From positions 1 through 64,000 of the forward strand of contig NZ_MDHA01000025.1 of the NCBI RefSeq assembly GCF_001705665.1: a stretch of 64,000 bases of DNA, in the 5' to 3' direction. Below the pieces are notes generated by a model. The model was not told the origin of the DNA, did not search any database, and was given only the letters and a program-made list of their open reading frames with translations. Of this stretch, positions 47,727 to 56,761 are shown one piece after another; within the stretch, counting starts at the first letter, position 1; each line of letters begins with the position of its first letter. Position numbers and translations under genes: made by a program. Source of the stretch: Thioclava sp. SK-1. Lineage in GTDB: Bacteria > Pseudomonadota > Alphaproteobacteria > Rhodobacterales > Rhodobacteraceae.

Positions 47727-49031
47727 ATGTCCCGCCCTGCTCTCGAAAGCCCCGCGCTGCGTCTTGGCATTGCCGGTCTGGGCACAGTTGGTATTGGTGT
47801 CGTAAAAATTATTCAGCGCCACGCGCAGATGCTCAGCGCACGCACCGGTCGCGCGATCACCATTTCTGCCGTTTGCGCACGTGATCAAAACAAGGCCCGC
47901 GATGCAGATCTGTCGGGCTATGCGTGGGAAACCGATGCCGTGGCGCTGGCACGCCGTGAGGATGTCGATGTGTTCGTCGAATTGATGGGCGGGCATGAAG
48001 GCGTGGCAAAACGCGCAACCGAGGCCGCTTTGGCGGCGGGTAAAGATGTTGTCACCGCCAATAAGGCCTTATTGGCCCATCACGGTCAGGCCTTGGCCGA
48101 AACCGCTGAGAGCCTTGGCCGTGTGATCAGGTTTGAAGCCGCCGTTGCAGGCGGCATCCCGGTGATCAAAACCCTGACCGAAGGGCTTGCCGGGAACCAG
48201 ATCCGCCGCGTAATGGGTGTGATGAATGGCACATGCAACTACATCCTAACCCGGATGGAAGAGGCCGGCTTGCCCTATGACACCGTCTTTGAAGAGGCCA
48301 ATCAGCTTGGCTATCTGGAGGCAGATCCCCAGCTGGATGTGGGCGGCATTGATGCCGGGCATAAGCTGGCGATCCTTGCCTCTATCGCCTTTGGCACCCG
48401 GATGGCTTTTGACGATGTCAAATTGGAAGGAATCGGCCGGATCTCGATCGACGATATTCGCCGCGCCGGTGATATGGGTTATAAAATCAAACTGTTAGGC
48501 GTGGCGCAGAAAACTGGCCGCGGGCTGGAGCAGCGCATGACCCCCTGTTTGGTGCCTGCGACCTCACCTTTGGGACAGCTGTCTGGCGGCACGAATATGC
48601 TGGTGCTGGAGGGCGACAGCGTTGGCCAGATCGTGCTGCGTGGCGCAGGTGCAGGTGAGGGCCCGACGGCCAGCGCGGTAATGGGCGATGTGATGGATAT
48701 TGCCCGTGGTTTGCGCCTGCCAACCTTTGGCCAGCCGGCCAATACATTGGACAGCGCTACCCCGGCAATCGCCTCTGCCCCGGCGGCCTATTATCTGCGG
48801 ATCAACCTGTCGGATAAGCCCGGTTCATTGGCGAAGGTCGCAGCGGCACTTGGGGCGGCGGGCGTGTCGATCTCGCGGATGCGGCAATATGGTAATGCCA
48901 ATATGGCAGCGCCGGTGTTGATCGTGACCCATAAAACCACGCGCGACGCGATTGATCATGCAATTGATGCCTTCCCCGCCACCGGCGTGGTTGAGGGCGA
49001 TCCGATTGCACTGCGCATTGAAGAGGTCTGA
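47727..49031 (+). CDS. hom: Homoserine dehydrogenase
   Basis: 434 aa. The NAD(P)-binding domain starts GIAGLGTVGIGVVKII (about residue 12). The catalytic domain includes MGVMNGTCNYILTRMEEAG and YLEADPQLDVGGIDAGHKL with the catalytic Lys. A C-terminal ACT domain (about 350-434, YLRINLSDKPGSLAKVAAAL) gives feedback control, usually by threonine. It converts aspartate semialdehyde to homoserine for threonine and methionine. It is followed by a GC hairpin and the VOC gene. Confidence 0.95.
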   Translation: MSRPALESPALRLGIAGLGTVGIGVVKIIQRHAQMLSARTGRAITISAVCARDQNKARDADLSGYAWETDAVALARREDVDVFVELMGGHEGVAKRATEAALAAGKDVVTANKALLAHHGQALAETAESLGRVIRFEAAVAGGIPVIKTLTEGLAGNQIRRVMGVMNGTCNYILTRMEEAGLPYDTVFEEANQLGYLEADPQLDVGGIDAGHKLAILASIAFGTRMAFDDVKLEGIGRISIDDIRRAGDMGYKIKLLGVAQKTGRGLEQRMTPCLVPATSPLGQLSGGTNMLVLEGDSVGQIVLRGAGAGEGPTASAVMGDVMDIARGLRLPTFGQPANTLDSATPAIASAPAAYYLRINLSDKPGSLAKVAAALGAAGVSISRMRQYGNANMAAPVLIVTHKTTRDAIDHAIDAFPATGVVEGDPIALRIEEV

Positions 49032-49060
49032 TCAAAGCTAGAACTGCGCACTAAGACGAC

Positions 49061-49076
49061 GGGGCCTGCGGGCCCC
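49061..49076 (+). terminator. Hairpin after hom
   Basis: GGGGCC-TGCG-GGCCCC makes a 6-bp perfect stem 30 bases after the hom stop, followed by a partly T-rich GCTGTTCTGTCT. Confidence 0.6.
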
Positions 49077-49171
49077 GCTGTTCTGTCTACTGGCCTATCC
49101 GCGCCGTGATGGCCCTTGCCATTTCATGCGCGCTTGGGTGCTATGGCCATCCTTGCACCACACAGGACCGA

Positions 49172-49576
49172 ATGATGTTCAGCCATATCAGCCTTGGGAT
49201 TTCGGATCTGCAACGCGCCCGCGCTTTCTATCATCCGCTGATGGCCATGTTGGGCTATCGCGTGCGATTCGATGCACCAACGCCGGGTTGGATCGGTTGG
49301 TCCCTGCCCAAAGCCGACCGTCCGATCTTTTTCGTCACACGCCCGTTTGATGGCAACGCCCCCGCCCCGGGTAACGGCCCCATGGTGGCTTTTCAGGCCC
49401 ATGACCACGCCACGGTTCGCGCCTTTCACGCACATGCGCTGCAATTGGGTGGCACGGATGCGGGCGCACCGGGGCTGCGGCCCCATTATCACCCCGATTA
49501 TTATGGCGCCTATCTGCGTGACCCGGATGGGAACAAATTATGCATCGTGTGCCACACACCCGAACCCGCACCCTGA
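49172..49576 (+). CDS. VOC-fold (glyoxalase/bleomycin resistance-like) protein
   Basis: 134 aa with one VOC module: FSHISLGISDLQRARAFYHP at the start and YYGAYLRDPDGNKLCIVCH at the end. The metal-ligand positions His, the mid His of YHPDYY, and Glu/His cannot all be assigned. ATG 49172 follows AGGA; a longer frame starts upstream. Metal-dependent lyase, dioxygenase or binding function cannot be chosen. It sits between hom and recJ. Confidence 0.8.
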   Translation: MMFSHISLGISDLQRARAFYHPLMAMLGYRVRFDAPTPGWIGWSLPKADRPIFFVTRPFDGNAPAPGNGPMVAFQAHDHATVRAFHAHALQLGGTDAGAPGLRPHYHPDYYGAYLRDPDGNKLCIVCHTPEPAP

Positions 49577-49692
49577 CGCCGTCAATACGCCCATCTCGCG
49601 GCGCAGTTTTGGACAGCGAGAAGAGGCATCGTGATCAGGTTTTGACGTCGCCCCCACTGGCCTGATCGCGTGACACTGTGTATGGCAAGAGG

Positions 49693-51438
49693 ATGAACGC
49701 ATTTCTTGGTGTTGAGCAATCCCTGACAAATCGTCGCTGGTGCGGCCCCTCGTTAGAGGCGGAGCGCCTGGCAGAGGCGATGGTGCAGGAAACCCGCCTT
49801 CCCGCGCCGCTGGCGCGCGTTTTGGTGTCACGCGGAGTGACCCCGATGGAGGCGGCACAGTTTCTGGAACCCACCCTGCGTGATCTGTTGCCCGATCCGC
49901 GCGTATTATTGGATATGGACCGCGCCGCCGAACGGTTCTTGCATGCTGTGCAGGCCAAAGAACGTATCGCAGTCTTCGCGGATTATGATGTGGATGGGGG
50001 ATCCTCGGCAGCGTTGCTGCTGGTTTGGTTGCGCGATATGGGCCTGCAGGCAACCTTATACATCCCCGACCGTATCGACGAAGGCTATGGCCCCAATGTC
50101 CCCGCCATGCAGGCGCTGGCAGCGGACCATGATATGATTATCTGTGTTGATTGCGGCACGCTCTCGCATGAGCCGATTGCAGCAGCCAAAGGCGCGGATG
50201 TGATTATTCTTGATCACCACCTTGGCGCAGAAACCCTGCCCGATTGTGTGGCCTGTGTGAACCCGAACCGACAAGATGAAACCGGTGATCTGGCGCATCT
50301 ATGCGCGGCTTCGGTCGTGTTTTTGCTGTTGGTGGAGGTCAATCGGCTTATGCGCGGTCAGGGCCACAAAGGTCCCGATCTGATTGCCTTGCTGGATCTG
50401 GTGGCGCTGGCCACTGTGGCCGATGTTGCCCCGTTAATTGGCTGCAACCGGGCCTTGGTGCGACAAGGGCTGAAGGTGATGGCACGGCGCGCCCGTCCCG
50501 GCCTGCGGGCACTGTCGGATGTGTCACGAATGGATAAGGCGCCCACCTCATATGCGCTGGGGTTCATGCTGGGGCCGCGGGTGAATGCAGGCGGACGGAT
50601 TGGGGCGGCCGATCTGGGCGCGCGATTGCTATCCACCAATGACCCGCATGAGGCCGAAGCCCTGGCAGAGCGTCTAGACCAGCTGAACACCGACCGCCGC
50701 GACATTGAAAACCGTGTCCGTGAGGCGGCGCTGGAACAGGCGCAGGCGCGAGGATTGGATGGGCCGCTGGTATGGGCGGCAGGAGAGGGCTGGCACCCCG
50801 GTGTGGTGGGCATCGTGGCCGCACGCCTGAAAGAGGCCACCAACCGCCCTGCGGTCGTCATCGGGCTGGAGAACGGAATCGGTAAAGGCTCTGCACGGTC
50901 GGTCACGGGGGTGGATCTGGGCGCCTGTGTGCAGCGGGTTGCAGCAGAGGGGTTATTTGTGAAAGGCGGCGGGCACAAGATGGCTGCCGGCCTGACGGTA
51001 GAGGAAGGCCAGCTGGAGGCTGCGATGGAGCGGCTGAGCGCCCTGCTGGCCAAACAAGGCGCCGGCAGCCACGGCCCAAGAGATCTGCGCCTGGATAGCC
51101 TGTTGATGCCAGCAGCCGCCACACCAGATCTGATCGAGCATATCGAGCAGGCCGGCCCGTTTGGTCAGGGTGCCCCTGCGCCACGGTTTGCCTTCCCATC
51201 GGTCGCGATCAGCTTTGCCAAACGCGTTGGAGAGCAGCATTTGCGGTTTTCCTTCAGCGACGGGATGGGGCCGCGTTTAGAGGCGATTTGCTTTGGCGCT
51301 TTTGACGGCCCGCTTGGCCCCGCCTTGTTGCAGCCCGGTGCGCAACGATTCCATTTGGCAGGCCGGCTGGAGATCAACACCTGGGGGGGCCGCACGAAGG
51401 TGCAGCTGCGGCTGGAAGATGCCGCAATCGCGGAATAA
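49693..51438 (+). CDS. recJ: Single-stranded-DNA-specific exonuclease RecJ
   Basis: 581 aa. The DHH phosphoesterase domain has VFADYDVDGGSSAALLL, ICVDCGTLSHEP and IILDHHLGAE with its metal ligands, then LVALATVADVAPL. The DHHA1 domain has GGGHKMAAGLTV (about residues 425-436), and an OB fold ends the protein. It degrades DNA 5' to 3' in recombination and repair. ATG 49693 matches the family start MNAFLGVEQSL; AAGAGG immediately abuts it, unusually close. GTG 49678 is an alternative. Confidence 0.94.
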   Translation: MNAFLGVEQSLTNRRWCGPSLEAERLAEAMVQETRLPAPLARVLVSRGVTPMEAAQFLEPTLRDLLPDPRVLLDMDRAAERFLHAVQAKERIAVFADYDVDGGSSAALLLVWLRDMGLQATLYIPDRIDEGYGPNVPAMQALAADHDMIICVDCGTLSHEPIAAAKGADVIILDHHLGAETLPDCVACVNPNRQDETGDLAHLCAASVVFLLLVEVNRLMRGQGHKGPDLIALLDLVALATVADVAPLIGCNRALVRQGLKVMARRARPGLRALSDVSRMDKAPTSYALGFMLGPRVNAGGRIGAADLGARLLSTNDPHEAEALAERLDQLNTDRRDIENRVREAALEQAQARGLDGPLVWAAGEGWHPGVVGIVAARLKEATNRPAVVIGLENGIGKGSARSVTGVDLGACVQRVAAEGLFVKGGGHKMAAGLTVEEGQLEAAMERLSALLAKQGAGSHGPRDLRLDSLLMPAAATPDLIEHIEQAGPFGQGAPAPRFAFPSVAISFAKRVGEQHLRFSFSDGMGPRLEAICFGAFDGPLGPALLQPGAQRFHLAGRLEINTWGGRTKVQLRLEDAAIAE

Positions 51439-51502
51439 CCCTTGTTTTCTTATGGGTTTTCACAATGCTTTCATTTAGTTGTCGGAAACTCGAAAAAAGC
51501 CC

Positions 51503-51531
51503 TTGCGCGGTCAGACAGCCTGCCTTATGAA
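51503..51531 (+). promoter_or_regulatory. Promoter of the tRNA-Glu genes
   Basis: TTGCGC (51503-51508), 17 bases, then TATGAA (51526-51531), ending 20 bases before the first tRNA. Confidence 0.6.
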
Positions 51532-51551
51532 CCGCCCCACGCCGCAAGTGT

Positions 51552-51626
51552 GGCCCGTTCGTCTATCGGTTAGGACGCCAGGTTTTCAACCTGGAAAGAG
51601 GGGTTCGATTCCCCTACGGGCTGCCA
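51552..51626 (+). tRNA. tRNA-Glu (anticodon TTC), copy 1
   Basis: 75 bases including an encoded CCA. The acceptor stem GGCCCGT pairs with ACGGGCT (G-T at the first pair), the anticodon arm is CCAGG-TTTTCAA-CCTGG with anticodon TTC, and the T arm is GAGGGGTTCGATTCCCC. Confidence 0.97.
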
Positions 51627-51647
51627 CTTTCATATGCCGCGATCTGC

Positions 51648-51722
51648 GGCCCGTTCGTCTATCGGTTAGGACGCCAGGTTTTCAACCTGGAAAGAGGGGT
51701 TCGATTCCCCTACGGGCTGCCA
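51648..51722 (+). tRNA. tRNA-Glu (anticodon TTC), copy 2
   Basis: Identical to the copy 96 bases upstream over all 75 bases, with a 21-base spacer between them. Both are probably on one transcript from the promoter at 51503-51531. Confidence 0.97.
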
Positions 51723-51840
51723 TTTATGCTTTCTATCACAGAGTCATCCTGCGTTGACCGAGCTTGGTGCTTGCGTGATTGGCGTTGCCGATGTCTTTGG
51801 GCATTGAGGTTTGATGTCAAAGTGGCAGGGCGCATCTGAC

Positions 51841-51886
51841 CCAAACCGGAAGACCTTTGGCTGGCGTTCCGGTTTGGATATTTTTT
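51841..51886 (+). terminator. Rho-independent terminator of the tRNA-Glu transcript
   Basis: CCAAACCGGAA (51841-51851) and TTCCGGTTTGG (51867-51877) form an 11-bp perfect stem, followed by ATATTTTTT. It also separates the tRNAs from convergent hisG. The 118 bases between the second tRNA and this hairpin show nothing else. Confidence 0.85.
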
Positions 51887-51908
51887 AGCAAGATGAAATA
51901 GTAACGCT

Positions 51909-52616
51909 TTAAAGCGTTGGTGGCGTCAAGTTTAGCCGTTGCACAAGCGTCTGGAACGCCGCATTCGTGCCAAGCCAATCTACAGCGCGGGTCACGAAGA
52001 GATTGGCCTGGCTTTGATGGATCAGCCCATCTGAGAGCACGCGCAGGTGGTTGGCCGAGAGCGTTTCGCCGCTGGAGGTAATATCTGCAATGACCTCTGC
52101 GGTGAGGTTGGCAATTGTGCCCTCGGTTGCGCCTTGGCTGTCGGTGATCTGATAATCTGCTACGCCCTCACGGGTGAGGAAATCACGCACCAGCCGGTGA
52201 TATTTGGTTGCGATGCGCAGCCGGAACCCGTGGGTGTCACGGAAGGCATGGGCCGCCGCGTCCAGATCTTCCAGCGTATCGACATCTGACCAGCAATCAG
52301 GCACAGCAATGATCAAATCCGCATGGCCAAAGCCCATCAGCGCCAATGACGCCACCTGATTGTCCCAATCCGCCAATTTTTCGCGCACCAGGTCGGAGCC
52401 GGTCACGCCAAGGTGGATACGGCCTGCCGCCAATTCTCGTGGAATTTCACCGGCAGAAAGCAAGACAAGGTCGATCCCGCCGATCCCTTCGACCGCGCCG
52501 GCATATTCGCGCTCTGATCCTGTGCGTTTGAGGGTGACGTCATGCCGGGCGAACCAATCGAAGGTTTTCTCCATCAGACGGCCTTTGGAGGGCACACCGA
52601 GTTTAATCCGTGTCAT
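51909..52616 (-). CDS. hisG: ATP phosphoribosyltransferase, catalytic subunit (short form)
   Basis: 235 aa, the short form that lacks the C-terminal regulatory domain and works with HisZ. KLGVPSKGRLMEKTFDWF opens the protein; the PRPP/ATP-binding region includes LGVTGSDLVRE and the P-loop-like DSQGATEGTIANL. Catalyses the first step of histidine synthesis. It overlaps hisZ by ATGA at 52613-52616, so both subunits are co-translated. Confidence 0.95.
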   Translation of the reverse strand: MTRIKLGVPSKGRLMEKTFDWFARHDVTLKRTGSEREYAGAVEGIGGIDLVLLSAGEIPRELAAGRIHLGVTGSDLVREKLADWDNQVASLALMGFGHADLIIAVPDCWSDVDTLEDLDAAAHAFRDTHGFRLRIATKYHRLVRDFLTREGVADYQITDSQGATEGTIANLTAEVIADITSSGETLSANHLRVLSDGLIHQSQANLFVTRAVDWLGTNAAFQTLVQRLNLTPPTL

Positions 52617-53686
52617 TGCGCGGCTCCTTCCAGATCGGCCAGCAAGCCCGGGCGGATCACACCGCCTACTGCCGGGATTTCGCGTCCCTGCCCCAGCACG
52701 CGCGTCAGCGCATCATACCGCCCGCCGGAGGCCACCGCAGGCCAATCACGGCGACTGGTTTCAAAGGTGAAGGTGAAGCCATCGTAATATTCCATCGTGG
52801 TCCGGCCATGGCTTGCATCGAAGCGCAACGCTTCCAGGTCCACGCGGCGGGTGCGCAGCGCGGCCAAGCGGGCCTCTAACAGATCGATCGCTGGGTCAAG
52901 CACGGGCATGTTCAGCGTGCGAAGCTGTGCAGACGCCTGAGCGGCAGGACAAGTCAGGGTATAAAGCGCCTCAATCCGGGCAACATCTTGGGCGGGCAGC
53001 GGGGGGGCTTTGGCATCCTCGCGGAGGCTGGCGATGCGCTGATCCATATCTTTTGGACTGCGCAGACCAATCCAAGGGCCTTTGGTCCGCGCCCCGGCCA
53101 AAAGATCGCGACGCGCCTGTGGCATCGGGGTCTGGCCAGAGTACCGTTCCAGCAATTTGCGAAAGCGCACAGGGCGCCAGATGTGACGCAACAGCGCCGC
53201 CTTGCGCGCCTGTGTCGTTTCCAGCCCGACAACGGCGGCACGCAGCAGCCCCATATCGCCCATGGTCGCCTGCAGCCCATGCGGTCGCAGCAGCGACGAA
53301 AACAGTGCGAAGACTTCTGCATCGGCATTGGCCGGATCTTCACGGTCGAAAACCTCATACCCGACCTGAGTGTATTCATTCACCCGTGCCTGGCCGAAAT
53401 GATCTTGTTTGCGGAACACTTCGCCCATGTAGCAATAGCGGGCGGGTTCCGCGCCTTGCGACATATGCGCCTGAACGACGGGCACGGTGAAATCTGGCCG
53501 CAGCATCATTTCACCGCAGGTCGGATCCTGGGTAACATAAGCACGGGCACGGATGTCTTCGCCGTATAGGTCCAGTAAGACTTCGGCCGGTTGCATAATA
53601 TCGGGTTCGATTTCCTGCGCTCCGGCGGCTGCGAAAGATTGCAGCAGGCGCCGCCCGGTGATGCGCGCTTGGGCTTTGGTGGCCAT
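52613..53686 (-). CDS. hisZ: ATP phosphoribosyltransferase regulatory subunit
   Basis: 357 aa HisRS paralogue that forms a heteromer with short-form HisG and mediates histidine feedback. Class II synthetase-like blocks remain (MMLRPDFTVPVVQAHM, YCYMGEVFRKQ, VASGGRYDALTRVLG), but there is no C-terminal anticodon-binding domain. ATG 53686 shares a base with the hisS stop (TAATG). The upstream in-frame extension lies inside hisS and is rejected. Confidence 0.94.
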   Translation of the reverse strand: MATKAQARITGRRLLQSFAAAGAQEIEPDIMQPAEVLLDLYGEDIRARAYVTQDPTCGEMMLRPDFTVPVVQAHMSQGAEPARYCYMGEVFRKQDHFGQARVNEYTQVGYEVFDREDPANADAEVFALFSSLLRPHGLQATMGDMGLLRAAVVGLETTQARKAALLRHIWRPVRFRKLLERYSGQTPMPQARRDLLAGARTKGPWIGLRSPKDMDQRIASLREDAKAPPLPAQDVARIEALYTLTCPAAQASAQLRTLNMPVLDPAIDLLEARLAALRTRRVDLEALRFDASHGRTTMEYYDGFTFTFETSRRDWPAVASGGRYDALTRVLGQGREIPAVGGVIRPGLLADLEGAAQ

Positions 53687-55188
53687 TATCTGTCTCCGTA
53701 ACGGGCGAGCATCTTGCGGGTCTCGGCCACGAGATCGGCACTGGCGACCTCGATTTGCGCGGGCTGGGTTTTCCATTCCTCAAGGCTGGCATCTTGAGCC
53801 AGCTTCGCGCCCAACACCAAATCTTTTAGCTGAAGCACACCGCGCGCGGCCTCATCAGAGCCCTGAATGACCGCGATGGGGCTTTCGCGTTTATCGGCAT
53901 ATTTCAACTGGTTGCCGAAATTTTTGGGATTTCCCAGATATACTTCGGCACGGATACCAGCGGCGCGCAACTGCGCGGCCATCGCCAGATAATCGCCCAT
54001 TCGATCACGGTCCATCACGGTGATCACCACCGGGCCTTGGTGACTGGCGCCGGCTTGTCCTTTGGCACGCAGCGCCGCCAGCAACCGGTCCACACCGATA
54101 GAGACCCCGGTCGCAGGCACTTCCTGCCCGGTAAACCGTTTGACCAGATCATCATAGCGACCACCACCGGCCACGGAACCAAAGGAGCGTTTGCGCCCCT
54201 TCTCATCAAGGATTTCAAAGGTCAGATCGGCTTCGAACACAGGGCCTGTGTAATAGCCAAGGCCGCGCACGACAGCCGGATCAATTTCAATGCGATCCGC
54301 GCCAAAGCCCTGAATGTCCAGCAATTCTGCGATCTGCTCCAGCTCATTGACGCCATCTGCACCAATCACCGAACCACCGACCAATTCACGCAACCGCGCC
54401 GCCGTGGCCGAACCGCTATCGCGTTTGGCCTGCATGAAGCCCATGACGATATCGCATTGTTCGACCGACAGACCTGCGCCTTTGGTAAAGTCTCCCGACC
54501 CGTCCAGACGGCCTTCGCCCATCAGCAGGCGCACGCCCTCTTCGCCGAATTTATCGAACTTGTCGATGGCGCGCAAAACGATGCCGCGCTCGTCTTCGAA
54601 TTTGGTCGGGTCAGAAGGGTCCAGAACGCCTGCGACCTCCATCACGCCATTCAAGACTTTGCGGTTGTTAACGCGCACAAGGTAATCGCCGCGTGCGATC
54701 CCTACAGCCTCTAATGCGGTAGAGAGCATGCCGCAGATTTCCGCGTCAGCCGCAACGGATGCAGACCCGACCGTATCGGCATCGCATTGATAGAATTGGC
54801 GAAACCGGCCCGGCCCCGGTTTTTCGTTGCGCCAAACCGGACCCATTGTATAGCGCCGGTACGGGCTGGGAAGGTCGTTGCGGAACTGCGCCGCCACACG
54901 TGCAAGCGGCGCAGTCATATCATAGCGCAGCGCCAGCCATTTGCCGTCATCTTCCTCTTGCCAACCGAAGACACCCGCGTTCGGACGGTCTACGTCAGGC
55001 AGGAATTTCCCCAATGCCTCAACTGTTTCCACAGCCGATGTCTCTAGCGGATCAAACCCATGGGCATGGTAAACCTGCGCGATGGCCGACAGCATCTCTT
55101 GCCGTTCGGTGACATCGGCACCAAAGTAATCGCGAAAGCCTTTCGGCGGTTCGGCCTTGGGCCGGGGCTGTTTTTTCTGCTTGGCCAT
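53686..55188 (-). CDS. hisS: Histidyl-tRNA synthetase
   Basis: 500 aa class II synthetase. A Lys/Pro-rich start ([20 protein letters not shown]) precedes motif 1. Motif 2 is [19 protein letters not shown], histidine-A motif is [13 protein letters not shown], and motif 3 is [15 protein letters not shown]. The anticodon-binding domain covers about 400-490. ATG 55188 is taken over the earlier in-frame start at 55200. First gene of the hisS-hisZ-hisG unit. Confidence 0.95.
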   Translation of the reverse strand: MAKQKKQPRPKAEPPKGFRDYFGADVTERQEMLSAIAQVYHAHGFDPLETSAVETVEALGKFLPDVDRPNAGVFGWQEEDDGKWLALRYDMTAPLARVAAQFRNDLPSPYRRYTMGPVWRNEKPGPGRFRQFYQCDADTVGSASVAADAEICGMLSTALEAVGIARGDYLVRVNNRKVLNGVMEVAGVLDPSDPTKFEDERGIVLRAIDKFDKFGEEGVRLLMGEGRLDGSGDFTKGAGLSVEQCDIVMGFMQAKRDSGSATAARLRELVGGSVIGADGVNELEQIAELLDIQGFGADRIEIDPAVVRGLGYYTGPVFEADLTFEILDEKGRKRSFGSVAGGGRYDDLVKRFTGQEVPATGVSIGVDRLLAALRAKGQAGASHQGPVVITVMDRDRMGDYLAMAAQLRAAGIRAEVYLGNPKNFGNQLKYADKRESPIAVIQGSDEAARGVLQLKDLVLGAKLAQDASLEEWKTQPAQIEVASADLVAETRKMLARYGDR

Positions 55189-55357
55189 GGTCTGTTCCAC
55201 TGCTGAAATTCAAGGCTCCGAATAGCCCCTTGCTGTCCTAACAGCAAGGCGCGTAGGCCAATCCATCCGCCTGCCTGGCCATTTTGCGCGATTGCAGGCT
55301 CGCATTCATCGCTATTTCGGCCTAAGCACCCCTAATACAGCCGCAGCGGAGCCCTCC

Positions 55358-55564
55358 ATGACCGACCGTATCACCGAGCTGGAAGAGCAGCTCGCTTATC
55401 TCACCCGCGCCTATGATGATCTATCCGAGGTCGCCGCGCGTCAGGATCTGGATCTGGCGAAACTGTCGCGCCGGGTGCAGATGTTGATGGAACGCGAGGC
55501 CGAGCGCGAATTCGCGGCTGGTGGCTCTGTCCCATTGGCGGATCAAAAACCTCCACATTACTAA
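55358..55564 (+). CDS. slyX: SlyX family protein
   Basis: 68 aa. One long coiled-coil helix with the SlyX pattern TDRITELEEQLAYLTRAYDD, then RRVQMLMEREAERE and the tail PPHY, typical of the family. CGGAG lies about nine bases before ATG 55358. Function of the family is not established. Longer in-frame starts lack similarity. Confidence 0.88.
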   Translation: MTDRITELEEQLAYLTRAYDDLSEVAARQDLDLAKLSRRVQMLMEREAEREFAAGGSVPLADQKPPHY

Positions 55565-55621
55565 GCGTGATCACGAAAGCGTTAGATCCTTGACAGCGCG
55601 TTACGGCTTTGCCTGCGTCAT

Positions 55622-55643
55622 TTTGTATGCAACGGTATACAAA
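55622..55643. promoter_or_regulatory. GntR-type operator-like palindrome upstream of AbrB-type gene
   Basis: TTTGTATGC (55622-55630) and GTATACAAA (55635-55643) form an inverted repeat around AACG, 36 bases before the start codon. The TTGTATAC core resembles sites of FadR-subfamily GntR repressors. No such regulator is encoded in the window. Confidence 0.4.
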
Positions 55644-55678
55644 ATTATTCTGCAGTTCAGCCACGCTCGGAGGATCCT

Positions 55679-56761
55679 ATGCCCATCCCCGCCCCGCCAT
55701 CGATGAAAGCGCCCTATCACTGGCCCTCCGTCGCATTGACCTGCGCAATCGGGATGGTTGGTGCCTTCTTGGCGCGCGCCTTGCATCTGCCGCTGCCAAT
55801 GTTGTTGGGATCGTTGATCGCGGTTGCGGGGATTTCGCTTACCCGGTGGAAACCGCTGGGCCACGCGATGCAGGTGCCGCTGAAATGGCGCGGTTTTGTC
55901 ATTCCGGTCATCGGGGTTGCGATCGGAGCGAATTTCACACCCGAAATCGTGGATGCCGTGGCGCAATGGTGGCCATCCCTGCTTGTGCTGGCCCTTTTCA
56001 TTCCCATCATCCATCTGCTTGGTTATGCGTCGGTCATGGCGACGGGGCGCACCGATAAGGTCACTGCCTTTTTCGGCACTGCGCCGGGCGGGTTGATCGA
56101 AAGCGTGCAAATGGGCGAAGAGCGCGGCGGCGATCCGGTCATTCTAACGATGATGCAGTTTCTGCGGTTGATTATCACAGTGGTGTCCGTTCCGATTTTC
56201 TTCACGGTGATGACCGGTCATGCCGTAGGCTCTGGCGGGGGGGTGACGTTGGACACCGTGCCGCTACGCTGGCAAGATTGGCCGATCCTGATTGTCGTGG
56301 GCGTTTTGGGTTGGATCTTGGGCCGGCGATTGAACCTGCCTGCCGGGATGATCACCGGCCCTATTGTGCTGTCGGGCATCGCGCATCTTTTGGGATTGGT
56401 GCAGGGCGCACCGCCTGCATATCTGGTGTCGGCCACGCAGCTGGTAATTGGCATCAGCCTTGGCACCCGGTTCAACGGCATGCCTTTGTCACGGATTGGC
56501 CTGGCGCTGCGGCTGTCAGGCGTGTCCACGGCGCTGTCGATCGGCACGGCCACTGCCTGCGCCTATGTGCTGGGCCCGCTGATTGACGAACCACGCGCGG
56601 CCGTGTTCTTGGCCTTTGCGCCCGGTGGCCTGATCGAGATGTCGCTGATCGCGCTCTCATTACAGATGTCGATTCTATATGTTACCGTGCATCATGCCAT
56701 GCGTATCGTATGGACGGTGACAGTGGCGCGGCTGATAGGGGACCGGCTGAATTTAAAGTGA
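55679..56761 (+). CDS. AbrB-family putative membrane transporter (duplicated AbrB module)
   Basis: 360 aa polytopic protein (about 10 helices) of the family once labelled ammonia monooxygenase or AbrB regulator. Two homologous halves are visible, with ATGRTDKVTAFFGTAPGGLIE in the first and FLAFAPGGLIEMSLIALSL in the second. LGSLIAVAGISLTRWKP lies near the start. GGAGGAT precedes the ATG by a few bases. Substrate unknown. It abuts the convergent DNA-metabolism gene with no gap. Confidence 0.82.
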   Translation: MPIPAPPSMKAPYHWPSVALTCAIGMVGAFLARALHLPLPMLLGSLIAVAGISLTRWKPLGHAMQVPLKWRGFVIPVIGVAIGANFTPEIVDAVAQWWPSLLVLALFIPIIHLLGYASVMATGRTDKVTAFFGTAPGGLIESVQMGEERGGDPVILTMMQFLRLIITVVSVPIFFTVMTGHAVGSGGGVTLDTVPLRWQDWPILIVVGVLGWILGRRLNLPAGMITGPIVLSGIAHLLGLVQGAPPAYLVSATQLVIGISLGTRFNGMPLSRIGLALRLSGVSTALSIGTATACAYVLGPLIDEPRAAVFLAFAPGGLIEMSLIALSLQMSILYVTVHHAMRIVWTVTVARLIGDRLNLK

